From: CAIUGU01 sp965279735
Lineage (GTDB): Bacteria > Pseudomonadota > Gammaproteobacteria > Steroidobacterales > Steroidobacteraceae
Assembly: GCA_965279735.1 (NCBI GenBank)
Contig: OZ257260.1
Coordinates: 3,038,001 to 3,102,000, forward strand
DNA length: 64,000 bases
Direction of reading: 5' to 3'
The position numbers were made by a program, and so were the translations under genes. The notes beneath the pieces were generated by a model. The model saw only the letters and a program-made list of their open reading frames with translations. It searched no databases and was not told the DNA's origin. Positions 25,904 to 34,683 of this stretch are shown here, one piece after another (the stretch's first letter is position 1; each line of letters opens with the position of its first letter).

Positions 25904-27157
25904 CTAGGGACGGCCCGTCCCTGTCGCCTGCAGGTCGTCGTGAAGGGTCTTGCGGAAGGAGCCGGTGGAGAGCTGCTCGTATTCCTTGTCCATGATCACC
26001 AACCGGTTGCGGCCCTGGCCCTTCGCCTCGTACAGCGCTTCGTCCGCGAGCTGCACGAAACCGAAATGACTGCGATCGGCGGCCGGCACCACACAAGCGG
26101 CACCAATGCTGACGGTCAACTGCTTCGCCACCGGTGACGCGGGATGCTTTACCGCAAGCTGCTCCATGCTCTCGCGGATGCGGCGGGAAATTTCCTCGAC
26201 GTAGTCACGGCGGGCGTTATAGAGAACGATCGCGAATTCCTCACCACCGTATCGCGCCGTGAAATCGAGCGGCCGGCGGGCACAACGGGCAAGCGTATGG
26301 GCAACGTGGCGCAGGCTTTCATCGCCCGCCTGGTGACCGTAGTAGTCGTTGTAAGCCTTGAAGTAGTCGATATCGACGAGCAACAGGGCGACGGGGGCCC
26401 GTTCGCGGGTGCCCTGCTGCCAGATCTTGTCGAGATGCTCATCGAGCATGCGCCGGTTGTAGATGCCGGTCAGGCCGTCGCGGCTGGCCATTTCCTTGAG
26501 CAGCCGGGCTTCGAGATAGTTGGTCCGGTTCACCTTCTCGAGCGTGTAGGAAACCGTGGCACCGATCAGGTTGGCAAACCCCAGCACCAGCGCGCTGTAC
26601 ACCGCTTCAGTGGCCTGCTGGTCGGTGATCCACGCGCCTGCCACGTAGGCAACCAGCACGATGACACCCGAGCGGACGGACGCGTAGAACAGGAGGCCGA
26701 CCAGGAAATAGATGCAGATGACGGCCAGCACGAGCCCCGGCAGGAACGACATTTCAAGGTCGCCCGCCAGCAGCTCCAGAATGACGAGGTTGATGCCGAA
26801 GGTGGGCGCGAGCAGCTGTACCGATAGCGAGAACCAGCGCTGGTACAGGGACGAATAAGCAACGAGCAGCGTGATGGCAACCAGCGGCAGGAAGACGACC
26901 AGGCGGAAGAGATCCACCAGCCGGCCGGCGCCTTGCGGGAGGAGAAAATGGCCCATCGCGGAGAAGGCCACCACGAGGCCGAGAGCCAGCCACAGATTGA
27001 GTTGGACGCTGCTGCGTGACTGGACCCTGTACGTCTCGCGGAATTCCTCCTCGAGGGAATCCTCGAATCGGAGCCAGGGGAAGCCTTTGCGAAGCTGTGC
27101 CGCGGCAGGAGATTCAAGCGGCGCCTGAATACTGAGCTGGATCTCGCGGTCGAGCAT
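25904..27157 (-). CDS. Membrane-bound diguanylate cyclase (GGEEF)
   Basis: 417 aa from the ATG of MLDREIQLSI (an upstream TTG in frame is less likely). About six hydrophobic helices occupy residues 55-210, preceded by a cytoplasmic segment of 50 residues. The GGDEF domain (about 235-395) has DGLTGIYNRRML, DIDYFKAYND, GDESL and the active GGEEF, with the I-site RPLD five residues upstream, so product-inhibited c-di-GMP synthesis is expected. The helical N-terminus is an unnamed membrane sensor of the kind seen with GGDEF domains. It is 180 bp upstream of pyc on the same strand and could be in one transcript. Confidence 0.88.
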   Translation of the reverse strand: MLDREIQLSIQAPLESPAAAQLRKGFPWLRFEDSLEEEFRETYRVQSRSSVQLNLWLALGLVVAFSAMGHFLLPQGAGRLVDLFRLVVFLPLVAITLLVAYSSLYQRWFSLSVQLLAPTFGINLVILELLAGDLEMSFLPGLVLAVICIYFLVGLLFYASVRSGVIVLVAYVAGAWITDQQATEAVYSALVLGFANLIGATVSYTLEKVNRTNYLEARLLKEMASRDGLTGIYNRRMLDEHLDKIWQQGTRERAPVALLLVDIDYFKAYNDYYGHQAGDESLRHVAHTLARCARRPLDFTARYGGEEFAIVLYNARRDYVEEISRRIRESMEQLAVKHPASPVAKQLTVSIGAACVVPAADRSHFGFVQLADEALYEAKGQGRNRLVIMDKEYEQLSTGSFRKTLHDDLQATGTGRP

Positions 27158-27319
27158 GGGGTAAATCGGCCGGGGTAAGTCTGGGCACGGCGGGATGCGG
27201 GACAGGTGCAAGGTACCGGGAAACCCTTAACGCGTTCAATAGAAACACCACGCGTCTTTGGCACCATGTCGCGAGACCATGACGCGCATCACGTTGCCGG
27301 AAAAAGGTCTTGCGCGACC

Positions 27320-28900
27320 TCAGGCGAAGTAGCGTGCGAGGTATTCGTCGAACCCGATCGTGTCGGCTGCCTCGATGGCGGCCTGGCGTTCGAGCGACTC
27401 GTCGGCGGCTGCGCGGAATTCCTGCAGGCGCTGCTCGTTTGGCGGATACAGCTCGAGGAAATAGGACTTGTGGAGGCGCGACATGCGCAGCGCAAAGTCG
27501 AAGAACGAATCGCCACTCGATTCGAGCTCGGCAAGCGAACGGGCCGAAGGCGTCAGCGCCGGATAGTGGATCTTCGCCTCCTGTACTTCGAGCGCGGCGA
27601 TGTAGGGCCGGCGCGGCTGGCCCTCGTCCAGCATCTCGCAGATGCCGCGCATCGAATCGACGAGTTCGAGTGCCCAGCTGCGCAAGGATACGGGCCTGCC
27701 TTCACGCTTGAGCTGCAGCCCATGCTCGCGGCCACGCCGCGCCACGATGGCGTGATTGGCGTCGAGGTCATCCTGTTCGGAATTCGAGATCGGCTGGCTG
27801 TCCTTGAGCACGCAGAGCAGCAGGAAAGCCTCGAGGAAGCGCAGCTTGTTCTGGTTGACGCCCACCGGATCGAACGCGCTGACATCCAGCGCCCGGACTT
27901 CCACGTACTGCACGCCTGCGCGGGCCAGTGCCTGCGAAGGCCGTTCACCGGAATGTGCCACGCGTTTCGGCCTGATGAAGCTGTAGTACTCGTTTTCGAT
28001 CTGCAGCAGGTTCGCGTTGAGCTGCCGGTACTTGCCATCGACCTTCACGCCGATACTCTCGTACTCGGGATGGGGGATGTTCACTGCACGGTTCAGGTCG
28101 CGCAGGTATTCCTCCAGGCTGTTGACGGAGATCTGGACGCCTGCCTGGTTCTTGTTGCGATAGCCGAGGTCGCTCATCCGCAACGACGTGGCATCGGGCG
28201 CGTACAGGGTGCCCGGACGCAGTTCCTTCAGGTCGTGCGGTCGCCCCCCGAGGAACGAACTACAGAGCGCCGGCGAATTCCCGAAGAGATAGAGCACCAG
28301 CCAGCCGTAACGGCGGTAGTTGCGCAGGACCGAAAAATACTGTGCAGACGTAAAGGCCTGCCCCGTCTGCCGGGATTCGAGGAGCGCTTCGAGCACCGGC
28401 CAGAAATGGGCCGGAAAGGAATAGTTGTAGTGCACGCCCGAAATGGCCTGCATCACCCGCCCATAACGATGGCCGAGCCCTTCGCGATAGACCTCTTTCA
28501 TCTGCGCGACGTTGGAGCTGCCGAACCGCGCAATGGGGATGCTGGCGTCCCCTTTCAGCACGCACGGCATGCTGGTCGCCCACAGCAATTCGTCATCGAG
28601 ATGTCGATAGACGAACTGGTGCAGGTCGCACAGGTACTGCATGAGCTCCCACGACTCCCGGAAAGGCGGGGTGACGAGCTCGATCAGCGACTCGGAATAG
28701 TCGGTGGTGATGACTTCATTGGTCAGCGCCGATCCCAGCGCTTCCGGATGGCGCGTCTGGGCAATCTCGCCTTCCGGTGTGACCCGGAGCGATTCCCTTT
28801 CCAACCCCTTGAGCCCTCCGCGCAGGACCCCTGGTTCGCGGGCATTGACCAGCCCGGCGAGACGGCGCTCGAACACCCGATCCAACCCCAGGGCGGTCAT
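27320..28900 (-). CDS. gshA: Glutamate-cysteine ligase, proteobacterial type 1
   Basis: 526 aa (E. coli GshA is 518). ATP-dependent formation of gamma-glutamylcysteine, the first and rate-limiting step of glutathione synthesis. Recognised by the type-1 landmarks: LKGLERESLRV, LTNEVITTDYSESLIELVTPP, SGVHYNYSF, YLFGNSPALC, and SLRMSDLGYRNK. The start ATG MTALGLDRVF fits the usual N-terminus. No gshB is adjacent. It is transcribed away from a diguanylate cyclase gene across a 341-bp spacer. Confidence 0.95.
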   Translation of the reverse strand: MTALGLDRVFERRLAGLVNAREPGVLRGGLKGLERESLRVTPEGEIAQTRHPEALGSALTNEVITTDYSESLIELVTPPFRESWELMQYLCDLHQFVYRHLDDELLWATSMPCVLKGDASIPIARFGSSNVAQMKEVYREGLGHRYGRVMQAISGVHYNYSFPAHFWPVLEALLESRQTGQAFTSAQYFSVLRNYRRYGWLVLYLFGNSPALCSSFLGGRPHDLKELRPGTLYAPDATSLRMSDLGYRNKNQAGVQISVNSLEEYLRDLNRAVNIPHPEYESIGVKVDGKYRQLNANLLQIENEYYSFIRPKRVAHSGERPSQALARAGVQYVEVRALDVSAFDPVGVNQNKLRFLEAFLLLCVLKDSQPISNSEQDDLDANHAIVARRGREHGLQLKREGRPVSLRSWALELVDSMRGICEMLDEGQPRRPYIAALEVQEAKIHYPALTPSARSLAELESSGDSFFDFALRMSRLHKSYFLELYPPNEQRLQEFRAAADESLERQAAIEAADTIGFDEYLARYFA

Positions 28901-29241
28901 TGCAGTACTGCCGGAAGGCCGGGAGTCAGAGGTGGCGGGGTGATCAAGTCGGGAACCTTTTTACTTGCAAGGCAGGCGGCATGAAACGGCCGCGAACGCC
29001 AGAACACCTTGAGGGGCTTGGGAAATCGGCGTTTCAGCGGCGGGCAAGTGTGTCGAGCGCGACAGGGGCCGTCAAGCAGACGAGCCGGGTCCGCATGCAT
29101 CCCGTTGGGACGACGGTCCCAAGCAACCAGCTATCGTAAAGTTGGCCACACAAGTGCAATCCCGTTGTGTTCTCATGCGCGCGCAGCAGGAATGCAGGAT
29201 GCAATCCCGATGCTTGGCTTAGGTCTTGAGGAGAGTGTTGA
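28901..29241. other. Spacer between divergent gshA and a GGDEF gene
   Basis: 341 bp without a recognisable gene. It contains a small hairpin TTGGGAC-GACG-GTCCCAA at 29105-29122 (7-bp stem, 4-base loop) and, at its right end, a strong GAGGAG Shine-Dalgarno (29228-29233) for the diguanylate cyclase. I do not see the conserved GEMM c-di-GMP aptamer core. Promoters for both genes must lie here but I cannot place them. Confidence 0.4.
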
Positions 29242-30042
29242 GTGCAGCTTGGGATAAGCGAATGGATCACTGCAGGCTGGGTGGCGGCATTTTTTCTCCT
29301 GGGCATGATCGCCGGAGGACGCCTGCTCAAGACACAGCTGCAGCGCCGGGCGCGTGACCTGGAAGGACGCCTGCTCGAAAGCACGACCGCGCTGGAAGCG
29401 CGGCAGACGGAAAACCGCCGCCTCGAACTTGAACTCGCCACCGCCGCGCAACGTCTGAAAAAGCTGAAGCGGCTCGTCGCCATCGATCCCCTGACAGGCA
29501 TTGCCAACCGCCGCCATTTCGACCGCACCCTGGAGCGGGAAATCCGCCGAGCCCGTCGCGATCGCGTGCCGATCTCGGTCATCTTCTGCGACATCGACGG
29601 CTTCAAGCTCTACAACGACAGCCAGGGCCACGCTCGCGGCGATGAGGCCCTCACGCTCGTCGCAAGAACCCTCGCAGAAACCTTCCGGCGTGGCAGTGAC
29701 CTGGCCGCCCGCTATGGCGGCGAAGAATTCGTCGTCGTCCTCCCAGGTATTGATGGCCCGCAGGCTTCGCTCTATGCAGAACGCCTGCGTCGGCGGATCT
29801 GGCGTCTGGAAATCCCTTACGCCGGGGCGCCCGTGGAGAATCGCCTGACCATCAGCGCCGGCGTCGCAACCCTGTCCCCCGAAGAACTTGCCGGCGATCC
29901 GTCATTGCTGGCCCGCGCTGCCGAAGTCCTCCTCAATTCAGCCGACGCTGCGCTCTATCGCGCCAAATGCCTCGGGCGCAATCGTGTCGCCGTGAAATCC
30001 TCCTCCGGCCCCGCCATCGTCGCGATCGGGATGGCTTCTTAG
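29242..30042 (+). CDS. Single-helix membrane-anchored diguanylate cyclase (GGEEF)
   Basis: 266 aa from a GTG with GAGGAG 8 bases before it. One transmembrane helix (10-27), a coiled-coil of Leu/Arg/Glu heptads (about 28-76), then the GGDEF domain: DPLTGIANRRHFD, DIDGFKLYND, GDEAL and GGEEF with the I-site RGSD. Short anchor-plus-coiled-coil cyclases are often controlled by dimerisation. There is no periplasmic sensor of useful size. The M81-family gene starts 21 bases later but appears to have its own promoter. Confidence 0.9.
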   Translation: MQLGISEWITAGWVAAFFLLGMIAGGRLLKTQLQRRARDLEGRLLESTTALEARQTENRRLELELATAAQRLKKLKRLVAIDPLTGIANRRHFDRTLEREIRRARRDRVPISVIFCDIDGFKLYNDSQGHARGDEALTLVARTLAETFRRGSDLAARYGGEEFVVVLPGIDGPQASLYAERLRRRIWRLEIPYAGAPVENRLTISAGVATLSPEELAGDPSLLARAAEVLLNSADAALYRAKCLGRNRVAVKSSSGPAIVAIGMAS

Positions 30043-30051
30043 CTCTCCCCC

Positions 30052-30057
30052 TATAAT
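30052..30057 (+). promoter_or_regulatory. Perfect TATAAT -10 box immediately before the M81 gene
   Basis: TATAAT ends 6 bases before the ATG at 30064, so a start at the usual distance would fall on or next to the A of ATG: a leaderless message. No Shine-Dalgarno is present in this gap. No good -35 hexamer is visible 16-18 bases upstream, so an activator may be needed. Confidence 0.4.
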
Positions 30058-30063
30058 CCGGCG

Positions 30064-31545
30064 ATGCGGATAGCAGTTGCCGGTTTCCAGCACGAAACGA
30101 ATACGTTCGCCCCCCTGAAGGCGACGCTGGCCGACTTTGAAGCGCCGGATGCCTGGCCTGGGCTCACCCGCGGACCGGCGCTGCTTGAAGCAGTCGCGGG
30201 CATCAATCTTCCCGCCACGGGTTTCATTACCGAAGCGCGCAGTCTCGGACACACACTCGTCCCGCTCACCTGGTGCTCGGCGACACCCTCGGCAGAAGTC
30301 ACGCGACATGCGTACGAGCACATCCTCGCGCTGATCCTCCAGGACCTGCGGGCGGCGGGAACGATCGACGCGGTTTACCTCGACCTGCATGGCGCGATGG
30401 TGGCGGAACATCTCGAGGATGCGGATGGCGAAACGCTGCGGCGGATTCGCGCCGTTGTGGGCACCAACATCCCCATCGTGGCCAATCTCGACTTCCATGC
30501 AAATGTCTCGCCGCTGATGATCGCGCAGGCCTCGTTGCTGAGTCCTTACCGCACCTATCCGCATGTCGACATGGCCGCCGCCGGCAGCAGCGCCATGCGC
30601 AGCCTGCACAACATCGCGAACCGGCCGCCGCTGGCTCGTGAGCTTGTGCAGCTGCCGTTCCTCATTCCCCTTTCTTCCCAATGCACATTGATCGAGCCAT
30701 TGCGCTCGATCATGGCGGAAGTGCTGCACCACGAACGACCACCCATCGAGGTGCTGGCCTTTACTCCGGGGTTCCCGGCCGCCGACATTGCGGACTGCGG
30801 CCCGGCTGTTTTCGGCTATGGCTCAGACCGTGGTGTCGTCCACGCGCGCACCGCAGATCTGGCGAGCATGATCGCGCGTCGGGAGAGCGAATTCGTCGCA
30901 GAGCTGTACACCGTCGAGGACGCAATGCAGTTCGTGCGCACGATGACCATCCCGCGCGGGCGACCGCTGATCCTCGCGGACACGCAGGACAATCCGGGTG
31001 GAGGCGGCAATGCAGATACGACGAGCTTGCTGAAAGCACTCGCTGCGCAGGACTCGCATTCCGTACTCGCCGGAGTGATCTGGGATGCGGACGCCGCTGC
31101 GCGGGCACATGCCGCCGGTGTGGGCGCGAACATCGATCTTGCACTGGGCGCAAAGTCCGGATTTCCCGGTGAAACTCCGCTAGCGGCACGCTTTACCGTA
31201 CTCGCCCTCGGCGAGGGTCGCTTCACGGGAACAGGTCCTTACTATCACGGCGCGCGCATGGATCTCGGCCCGATGGCGTTGCTTAAGCTGGGGCGAATGC
31301 AGATCGCAGTGGCGAGTCGCAAGCAGCAAGCCGCGGACCAGGCCATGTTCCGGCACCTGGGTGTGGAGCCTGCCGCTTTTGAAGTGCTGGCACTCAAGAG
31401 CTCGGTGCACTTCCGCGCGGACTTTGGCGATCTTGCGAGCCGCATCCTGGTCGTCGAGGCACCGGGTCCCAACACGGCAGATCCTTCCCGTCTTTCTTTC
31501 CGGCGTTTGCGCAAAGGCGTGAGGTTGCGTCCGGCAACTGCATGA
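30064..31545 (+). CDS. M81-family (MlrC-like) metallohydrolase
   Basis: 493 aa with the family landmarks HETNTF (residues 10-15), DLHGAMV, NLDFHANVS, SPYRTYPH and the DNPGGGGNADTT loop, covering MlrC's two domains. MlrC, the characterised member, is a zinc peptidase that cleaves linearised microcystin, a substrate containing a gamma-linked glutamate. Here the gene leads a same-strand set of permease, glutamine-synthetase-like ligase and two dehydrogenases, so I infer it hydrolyses a gamma-glutamyl amide at the end of that pathway; this is untested. No signal peptide, so cytoplasmic. It may have its own leaderless promoter. Confidence 0.85.
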   Translation: MRIAVAGFQHETNTFAPLKATLADFEAPDAWPGLTRGPALLEAVAGINLPATGFITEARSLGHTLVPLTWCSATPSAEVTRHAYEHILALILQDLRAAGTIDAVYLDLHGAMVAEHLEDADGETLRRIRAVVGTNIPIVANLDFHANVSPLMIAQASLLSPYRTYPHVDMAAAGSSAMRSLHNIANRPPLARELVQLPFLIPLSSQCTLIEPLRSIMAEVLHHERPPIEVLAFTPGFPAADIADCGPAVFGYGSDRGVVHARTADLASMIARRESEFVAELYTVEDAMQFVRTMTIPRGRPLILADTQDNPGGGGNADTTSLLKALAAQDSHSVLAGVIWDADAAARAHAAGVGANIDLALGAKSGFPGETPLAARFTVLALGEGRFTGTGPYYHGARMDLGPMALLKLGRMQIAVASRKQQAADQAMFRHLGVEPAAFEVLALKSSVHFRADFGDLASRILVVEAPGPNTADPSRLSFRRLRKGVRLRPATA

Positions 31546-31626
31546 GGTCATGCGCGCACTGCCAGTGGCGGGCATGCATCTTGCTTGAGACCTCGACGTG
31601 CACGAACCGGTGCAAACGCGGGCTGT

Positions 31627-31673
31627 ACCTTGCGGAAGCGTAATGAATGCGTCGCAAGGTGCAGACCTATACT
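31627..31673 (+). promoter_or_regulatory. Inverted repeat plus TATACT -10 upstream of the permease operon
   Basis: ACCTTGCG (31627-31634) and CGCAAGGT (31653-31660) form a perfect 8-bp inverted repeat, 26 bp centre to centre, ending 7 bases before a TATACT box (31668-31673). The right arm overlaps the -35 position of that promoter, whose own -35 hexamer is poor. This is the layout of an operator for a dimeric regulator. Start of transcription near 31680 would leave a ~50-base leader with the GGGGAGGA Shine-Dalgarno at its end. Confidence 0.4.
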
Positions 31674-31730
31674 GCCCCGGCTCGAAGAAGCACGCCGCTA
31701 CGCGACCTAAAAACGTTTGGGGAGGATCTC

Positions 31731-33251
31731 ATGTCTGACAGCAAGACCGTCGGCTCGGTGACCTACCAGAATGCCGGCAAGGACTACTTCGAGAAACGGG
31801 GTCTGAGGCGACACGCCCGCGTATGGTCGTTGTGGGCACTCGGCGTGGGCGCGGTGATCTCCGGCCACTTCTCCGGCTGGAACTTCGGTATCGGCCAGGG
31901 CGGCTGGGGCGGCCTGTTCATCGCCGCCATCATCATCGCGATCATGTACCTCGGCCTCATCTTCAGCCTGGCGGAAATGTCGCCGGCCTTGCCGCATACC
32001 GGGGGTGCGTATTCCTTCGCACGCAGCGCGATGGGGCCCTGGGGCGGTTACATCACGGGGCTGGCCGAAAGCATCGAATACATCATGACGCCCGCCGTCA
32101 TCGTGTTCTTCATCGGTTCCTATCTCACCGGTATTTTTGAAACCCCGACCGAAGCGCAACCGCTCTGGTGGGTCGGGTGCTACATCGTCTTCGTCGCGCT
32201 CAACTACTGGGGCGTCGAGCTTTCCTTCAAGATCTCCGTAGTCGTGACGCTGATGGCCCTCGCTGTCCTCGCGATCTTCTGGATCAGCGCCATTCCACAA
32301 ATGGACTTCAGCCGGTGGGCGCTGAACATCGGTGTCGGCGCTGATGGAGCGCTGGTCGAGCTTCCCGAGGGCGGCGGTGCGTTTCTGCCGAAGGGTTTCG
32401 GTGGCGTGCTGGCCGCATTGCCTTTCGCCGTGTGGCTTTTCCTCGCCATCGAGGAACTCCCGCTCGCAGCCGAGGAATCGCATGATCCGAAGCGGGACAT
32501 GCCCAAGGGCCTGATCCTCGGCCTGCTCACACTCATATTTTCCGCCGTGATGATCATGTTCCTGAACTCGTCGATCGGCGGCACGGAAGAAGGCCAGATG
32601 CACGGTGCGTTCTCGCTCGCAACGTCGGCAGAACCGCTGCTGGACGGCTTCCGCGTGATCTACGGAGCAGGCATCGCAAAGCTTCTGGCGCTGTTTGCGG
32701 TGATCGGCCTGATCGCGAGCTTCCACACCATCATCTTCGCGTACGGCCGGCAGATCTATTCGCTGTCACGGGCCGGCTACTACCCGTCGTTCATGTCGAT
32801 CACGCATGGTTCGCGCAAGACGCCGCACGTCGCGCTGTTCACTGGCACGACCATCGGCCTCGTCGTGCTGCTCGCCGTCTGGTTCATACTCGGTGCAGAG
32901 CGTGGCGGCGCGGTAATCGGCGGCACGCTGCTCAACATGGCGGTCTTCGGCGCGATGATCTCGTATGCCTTCCAGGGCGTGTCGTTCATCCTGCTGCGCA
33001 AGAACATGCCGCACATCGAGCGTCCCTATCGCAGCCCGCTCGGCATCCCCGGCGCGGTCCTGACCGTCGTGATTGCGTGCGTGACGCTGTTCTACCAGCT
33101 GCAGGATCCGATCTACCTGAATGGCGTGTACCTCGCGCTGATCTGGTATGTGGGTGGCGTGATCTACTTCGCCGCCATCGGCCGCAAGAAACTCGTGCTC
33201 TCGCCCGAAGAGCAGTTTGCATTGACCGGCGGCAAGCAAGCGCACGACTGA
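31731..33251 (+). CDS. APC-family permease, ethanolamine-permease type
   Basis: 506 aa starting at MSDSKTVGSV, 5 bases after a strong GGGGAGGA. Twelve or so hydrophobic segments. The N-terminal YFEKRGLRRHARVWSLWALG, the first helix GVGAVISGHFSGWNFG, then the GQGGWGG loop, SLAEMSPALPHTGGAYSFAR and GPWGGYITGLAESIEYIMTP closely follow the ethanolamine-permease branch of the APC superfamily rather than ordinary amino-acid permeases. Uptake of ethanolamine or a similar small amine across the inner membrane is the likely role. The glutamine-synthetase-like gene follows 13 bases later. No eutBC ammonia-lyase genes are in the window. Confidence 0.85.
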   Translation: MSDSKTVGSVTYQNAGKDYFEKRGLRRHARVWSLWALGVGAVISGHFSGWNFGIGQGGWGGLFIAAIIIAIMYLGLIFSLAEMSPALPHTGGAYSFARSAMGPWGGYITGLAESIEYIMTPAVIVFFIGSYLTGIFETPTEAQPLWWVGCYIVFVALNYWGVELSFKISVVVTLMALAVLAIFWISAIPQMDFSRWALNIGVGADGALVELPEGGGAFLPKGFGGVLAALPFAVWLFLAIEELPLAAEESHDPKRDMPKGLILGLLTLIFSAVMIMFLNSSIGGTEEGQMHGAFSLATSAEPLLDGFRVIYGAGIAKLLALFAVIGLIASFHTIIFAYGRQIYSLSRAGYYPSFMSITHGSRKTPHVALFTGTTIGLVVLLAVWFILGAERGGAVIGGTLLNMAVFGAMISYAFQGVSFILLRKNMPHIERPYRSPLGIPGAVLTVVIACVTLFYQLQDPIYLNGVYLALIWYVGGVIYFAAIGRKKLVLSPEEQFALTGGKQAHD

Positions 33252-33264
33252 AGCGGAGGCAACG

Positions 33265-34632
33265 ATGGATCCCCGTCAAGTCAAGACCGCTGCCGATGCC
33301 CGGGCGATCGTCGACGAGCGCAAGCTGACGCATGTGAAGGTCGGTGTGTTCGACATCGACGGGATCATGCGGGGCAAGTACATCTCGCGCGACAAGTTCT
33401 TCTCCGCGCTCGACAGTGGTTATGGCTTCTGCGATGTCGTCCTGGGCTGGGACTGCCAGGACCAGCTCTACGACAACGTGAAGTACACGGGCTGGCACAC
33501 GGGCTATCCCGACGCGCCGGTCCGTATCCTTCCCGAAAGTTGCCGTGCCCTGCCCTTCGAAGGCGACAACCTTTTCTTCCTGTCGGAGTTCGCTCCACCC
33601 GCCGAAACCATCTGCCCACGCGGCCTGTTGAAGCGCGTACTGCAACGGGGCAAGGACATGGGCTTCGATGCCTATGTCGGTTTCGAATACGAGTTCTTCG
33701 TGTTCCAGGAAACCGCCGAATCCATTCGCGAGAAAAACTACCGGAACCTGAAACCGATGGCGCCCGGCTGGTTCGGCTATTCGGTCATCCGCAATTCGGT
33801 GGGCAGCGATTTCTACCGGGAGTTGCTGGCCACGTGCGAGGCGATGGATTTCGGCATCGAAGGCCTGCACGAGGAAACCGGGCCCGGTGTCATTGAAGCG
33901 GCGATCACGGTCGACAAGGCACTGGCGTCGGCAGACAAATCCGCGCTCTTCAAGACCTTCGTGAAGATCATGGCGCAGCGACGGCAGATGCTCGCGACGT
34001 TCATGGCCAAATGGTCGAAGGACTGGCCGGGACAGAGCGGTCACATTCACATGTCGCTCAAGAACAAGGATGGGTCGTCGGCGTTCTTCGATGCCGCCAA
34101 CCCGCACTCCATGAGCGACACGATGCGTTACTTCGTCGGCGGCCTGCAGAAGCTGATGCCTGAAGTGCTGGCGATGGTCGCGCCCACCATCAACTCGTAC
34201 ACGCGGCTCATTCCGGGGTTCTGGGCACCGACGGATTCAACCTGGGGTGTCGAGAACCGCACCTGCGCGCTCCGGGTGATTCCCGGCAGTGCCAAATCGC
34301 AGCGGGTCGAATACCGGGTCGCCGCGGCGGATGCCAATCCCTACATCATTCTTTCGGCTGCCCTCGCTTCCGGCTTCTGGGGTATCGAAAACAAGGTCGA
34401 ACCCGATGCACCGGTCACTGGCAATGCGTACGACCGCAAGTTCCCGGACAGGCTGGTCCTGCCTCGCAGCCTGTGGGAATCGGCACAACGCCTCAAGAAG
34501 TCAAAGATGGCCCGCGACTGGTTCGGCGATGCCTTCGTCGACCACTTCGCTGCCACGCGGGAGTGGGAAGAACGCGAGTTCCGCAAGCACATCACGGACT
34601 GGGAGCTGGCGCGTTACTTTGAAATCATCTGA
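33265..34632 (+). CDS. Glutamine-synthetase-like gamma-glutamyl ligase
   Basis: 455 aa, glutamine synthetase fold: beta-grasp N-domain (1-115; VGVFDIDGIMRGKYIS) and catalytic domain with metal-binding FEYEFFVF, EETGPGVIEAAI, the SGHIHMSL histidine, glutamate-binding NSYTRLIPGF and the arginine-rich GVENRTCALRVI and EYRVAAADANPY. The adenylylation-site NLYDLPPEE-type tail of housekeeping GlnA is absent. The sequence resembles the PuuA/IpuC/GlnA4 group, which ligates glutamate to an amine instead of ammonia. Set between an ethanolamine-type permease and two dehydrogenases, it most likely makes gamma-glutamyl-ethanolamide. True glutamine synthetase activity is less likely but not excluded by sequence. 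Confidence 0.85.
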   Translation: MDPRQVKTAADARAIVDERKLTHVKVGVFDIDGIMRGKYISRDKFFSALDSGYGFCDVVLGWDCQDQLYDNVKYTGWHTGYPDAPVRILPESCRALPFEGDNLFFLSEFAPPAETICPRGLLKRVLQRGKDMGFDAYVGFEYEFFVFQETAESIREKNYRNLKPMAPGWFGYSVIRNSVGSDFYRELLATCEAMDFGIEGLHEETGPGVIEAAITVDKALASADKSALFKTFVKIMAQRRQMLATFMAKWSKDWPGQSGHIHMSLKNKDGSSAFFDAANPHSMSDTMRYFVGGLQKLMPEVLAMVAPTINSYTRLIPGFWAPTDSTWGVENRTCALRVIPGSAKSQRVEYRVAAADANPYIILSAALASGFWGIENKVEPDAPVTGNAYDRKFPDRLVLPRSLWESAQRLKKSKMARDWFGDAFVDHFAATREWEEREFRKHITDWELARYFEII

Positions 34633-34683
34633 GCAGGGGCGGTAGTCTTGAGTCCGGACAAGACCTGAGCCCCCCCTGCGAAC

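Noticed and set aside
28901..29241. c-di-GMP riboswitch before the diguanylate cyclase
   Set aside because: No GEMM aptamer core or tetraloop-receptor pattern could be found.
33265..34632. Housekeeping glutamine synthetase
   Set aside because: It lacks the adenylylation-site region and is embedded between an ethanolamine-type permease and two dehydrogenases; a gamma-glutamyl-amine ligase is the better reading.
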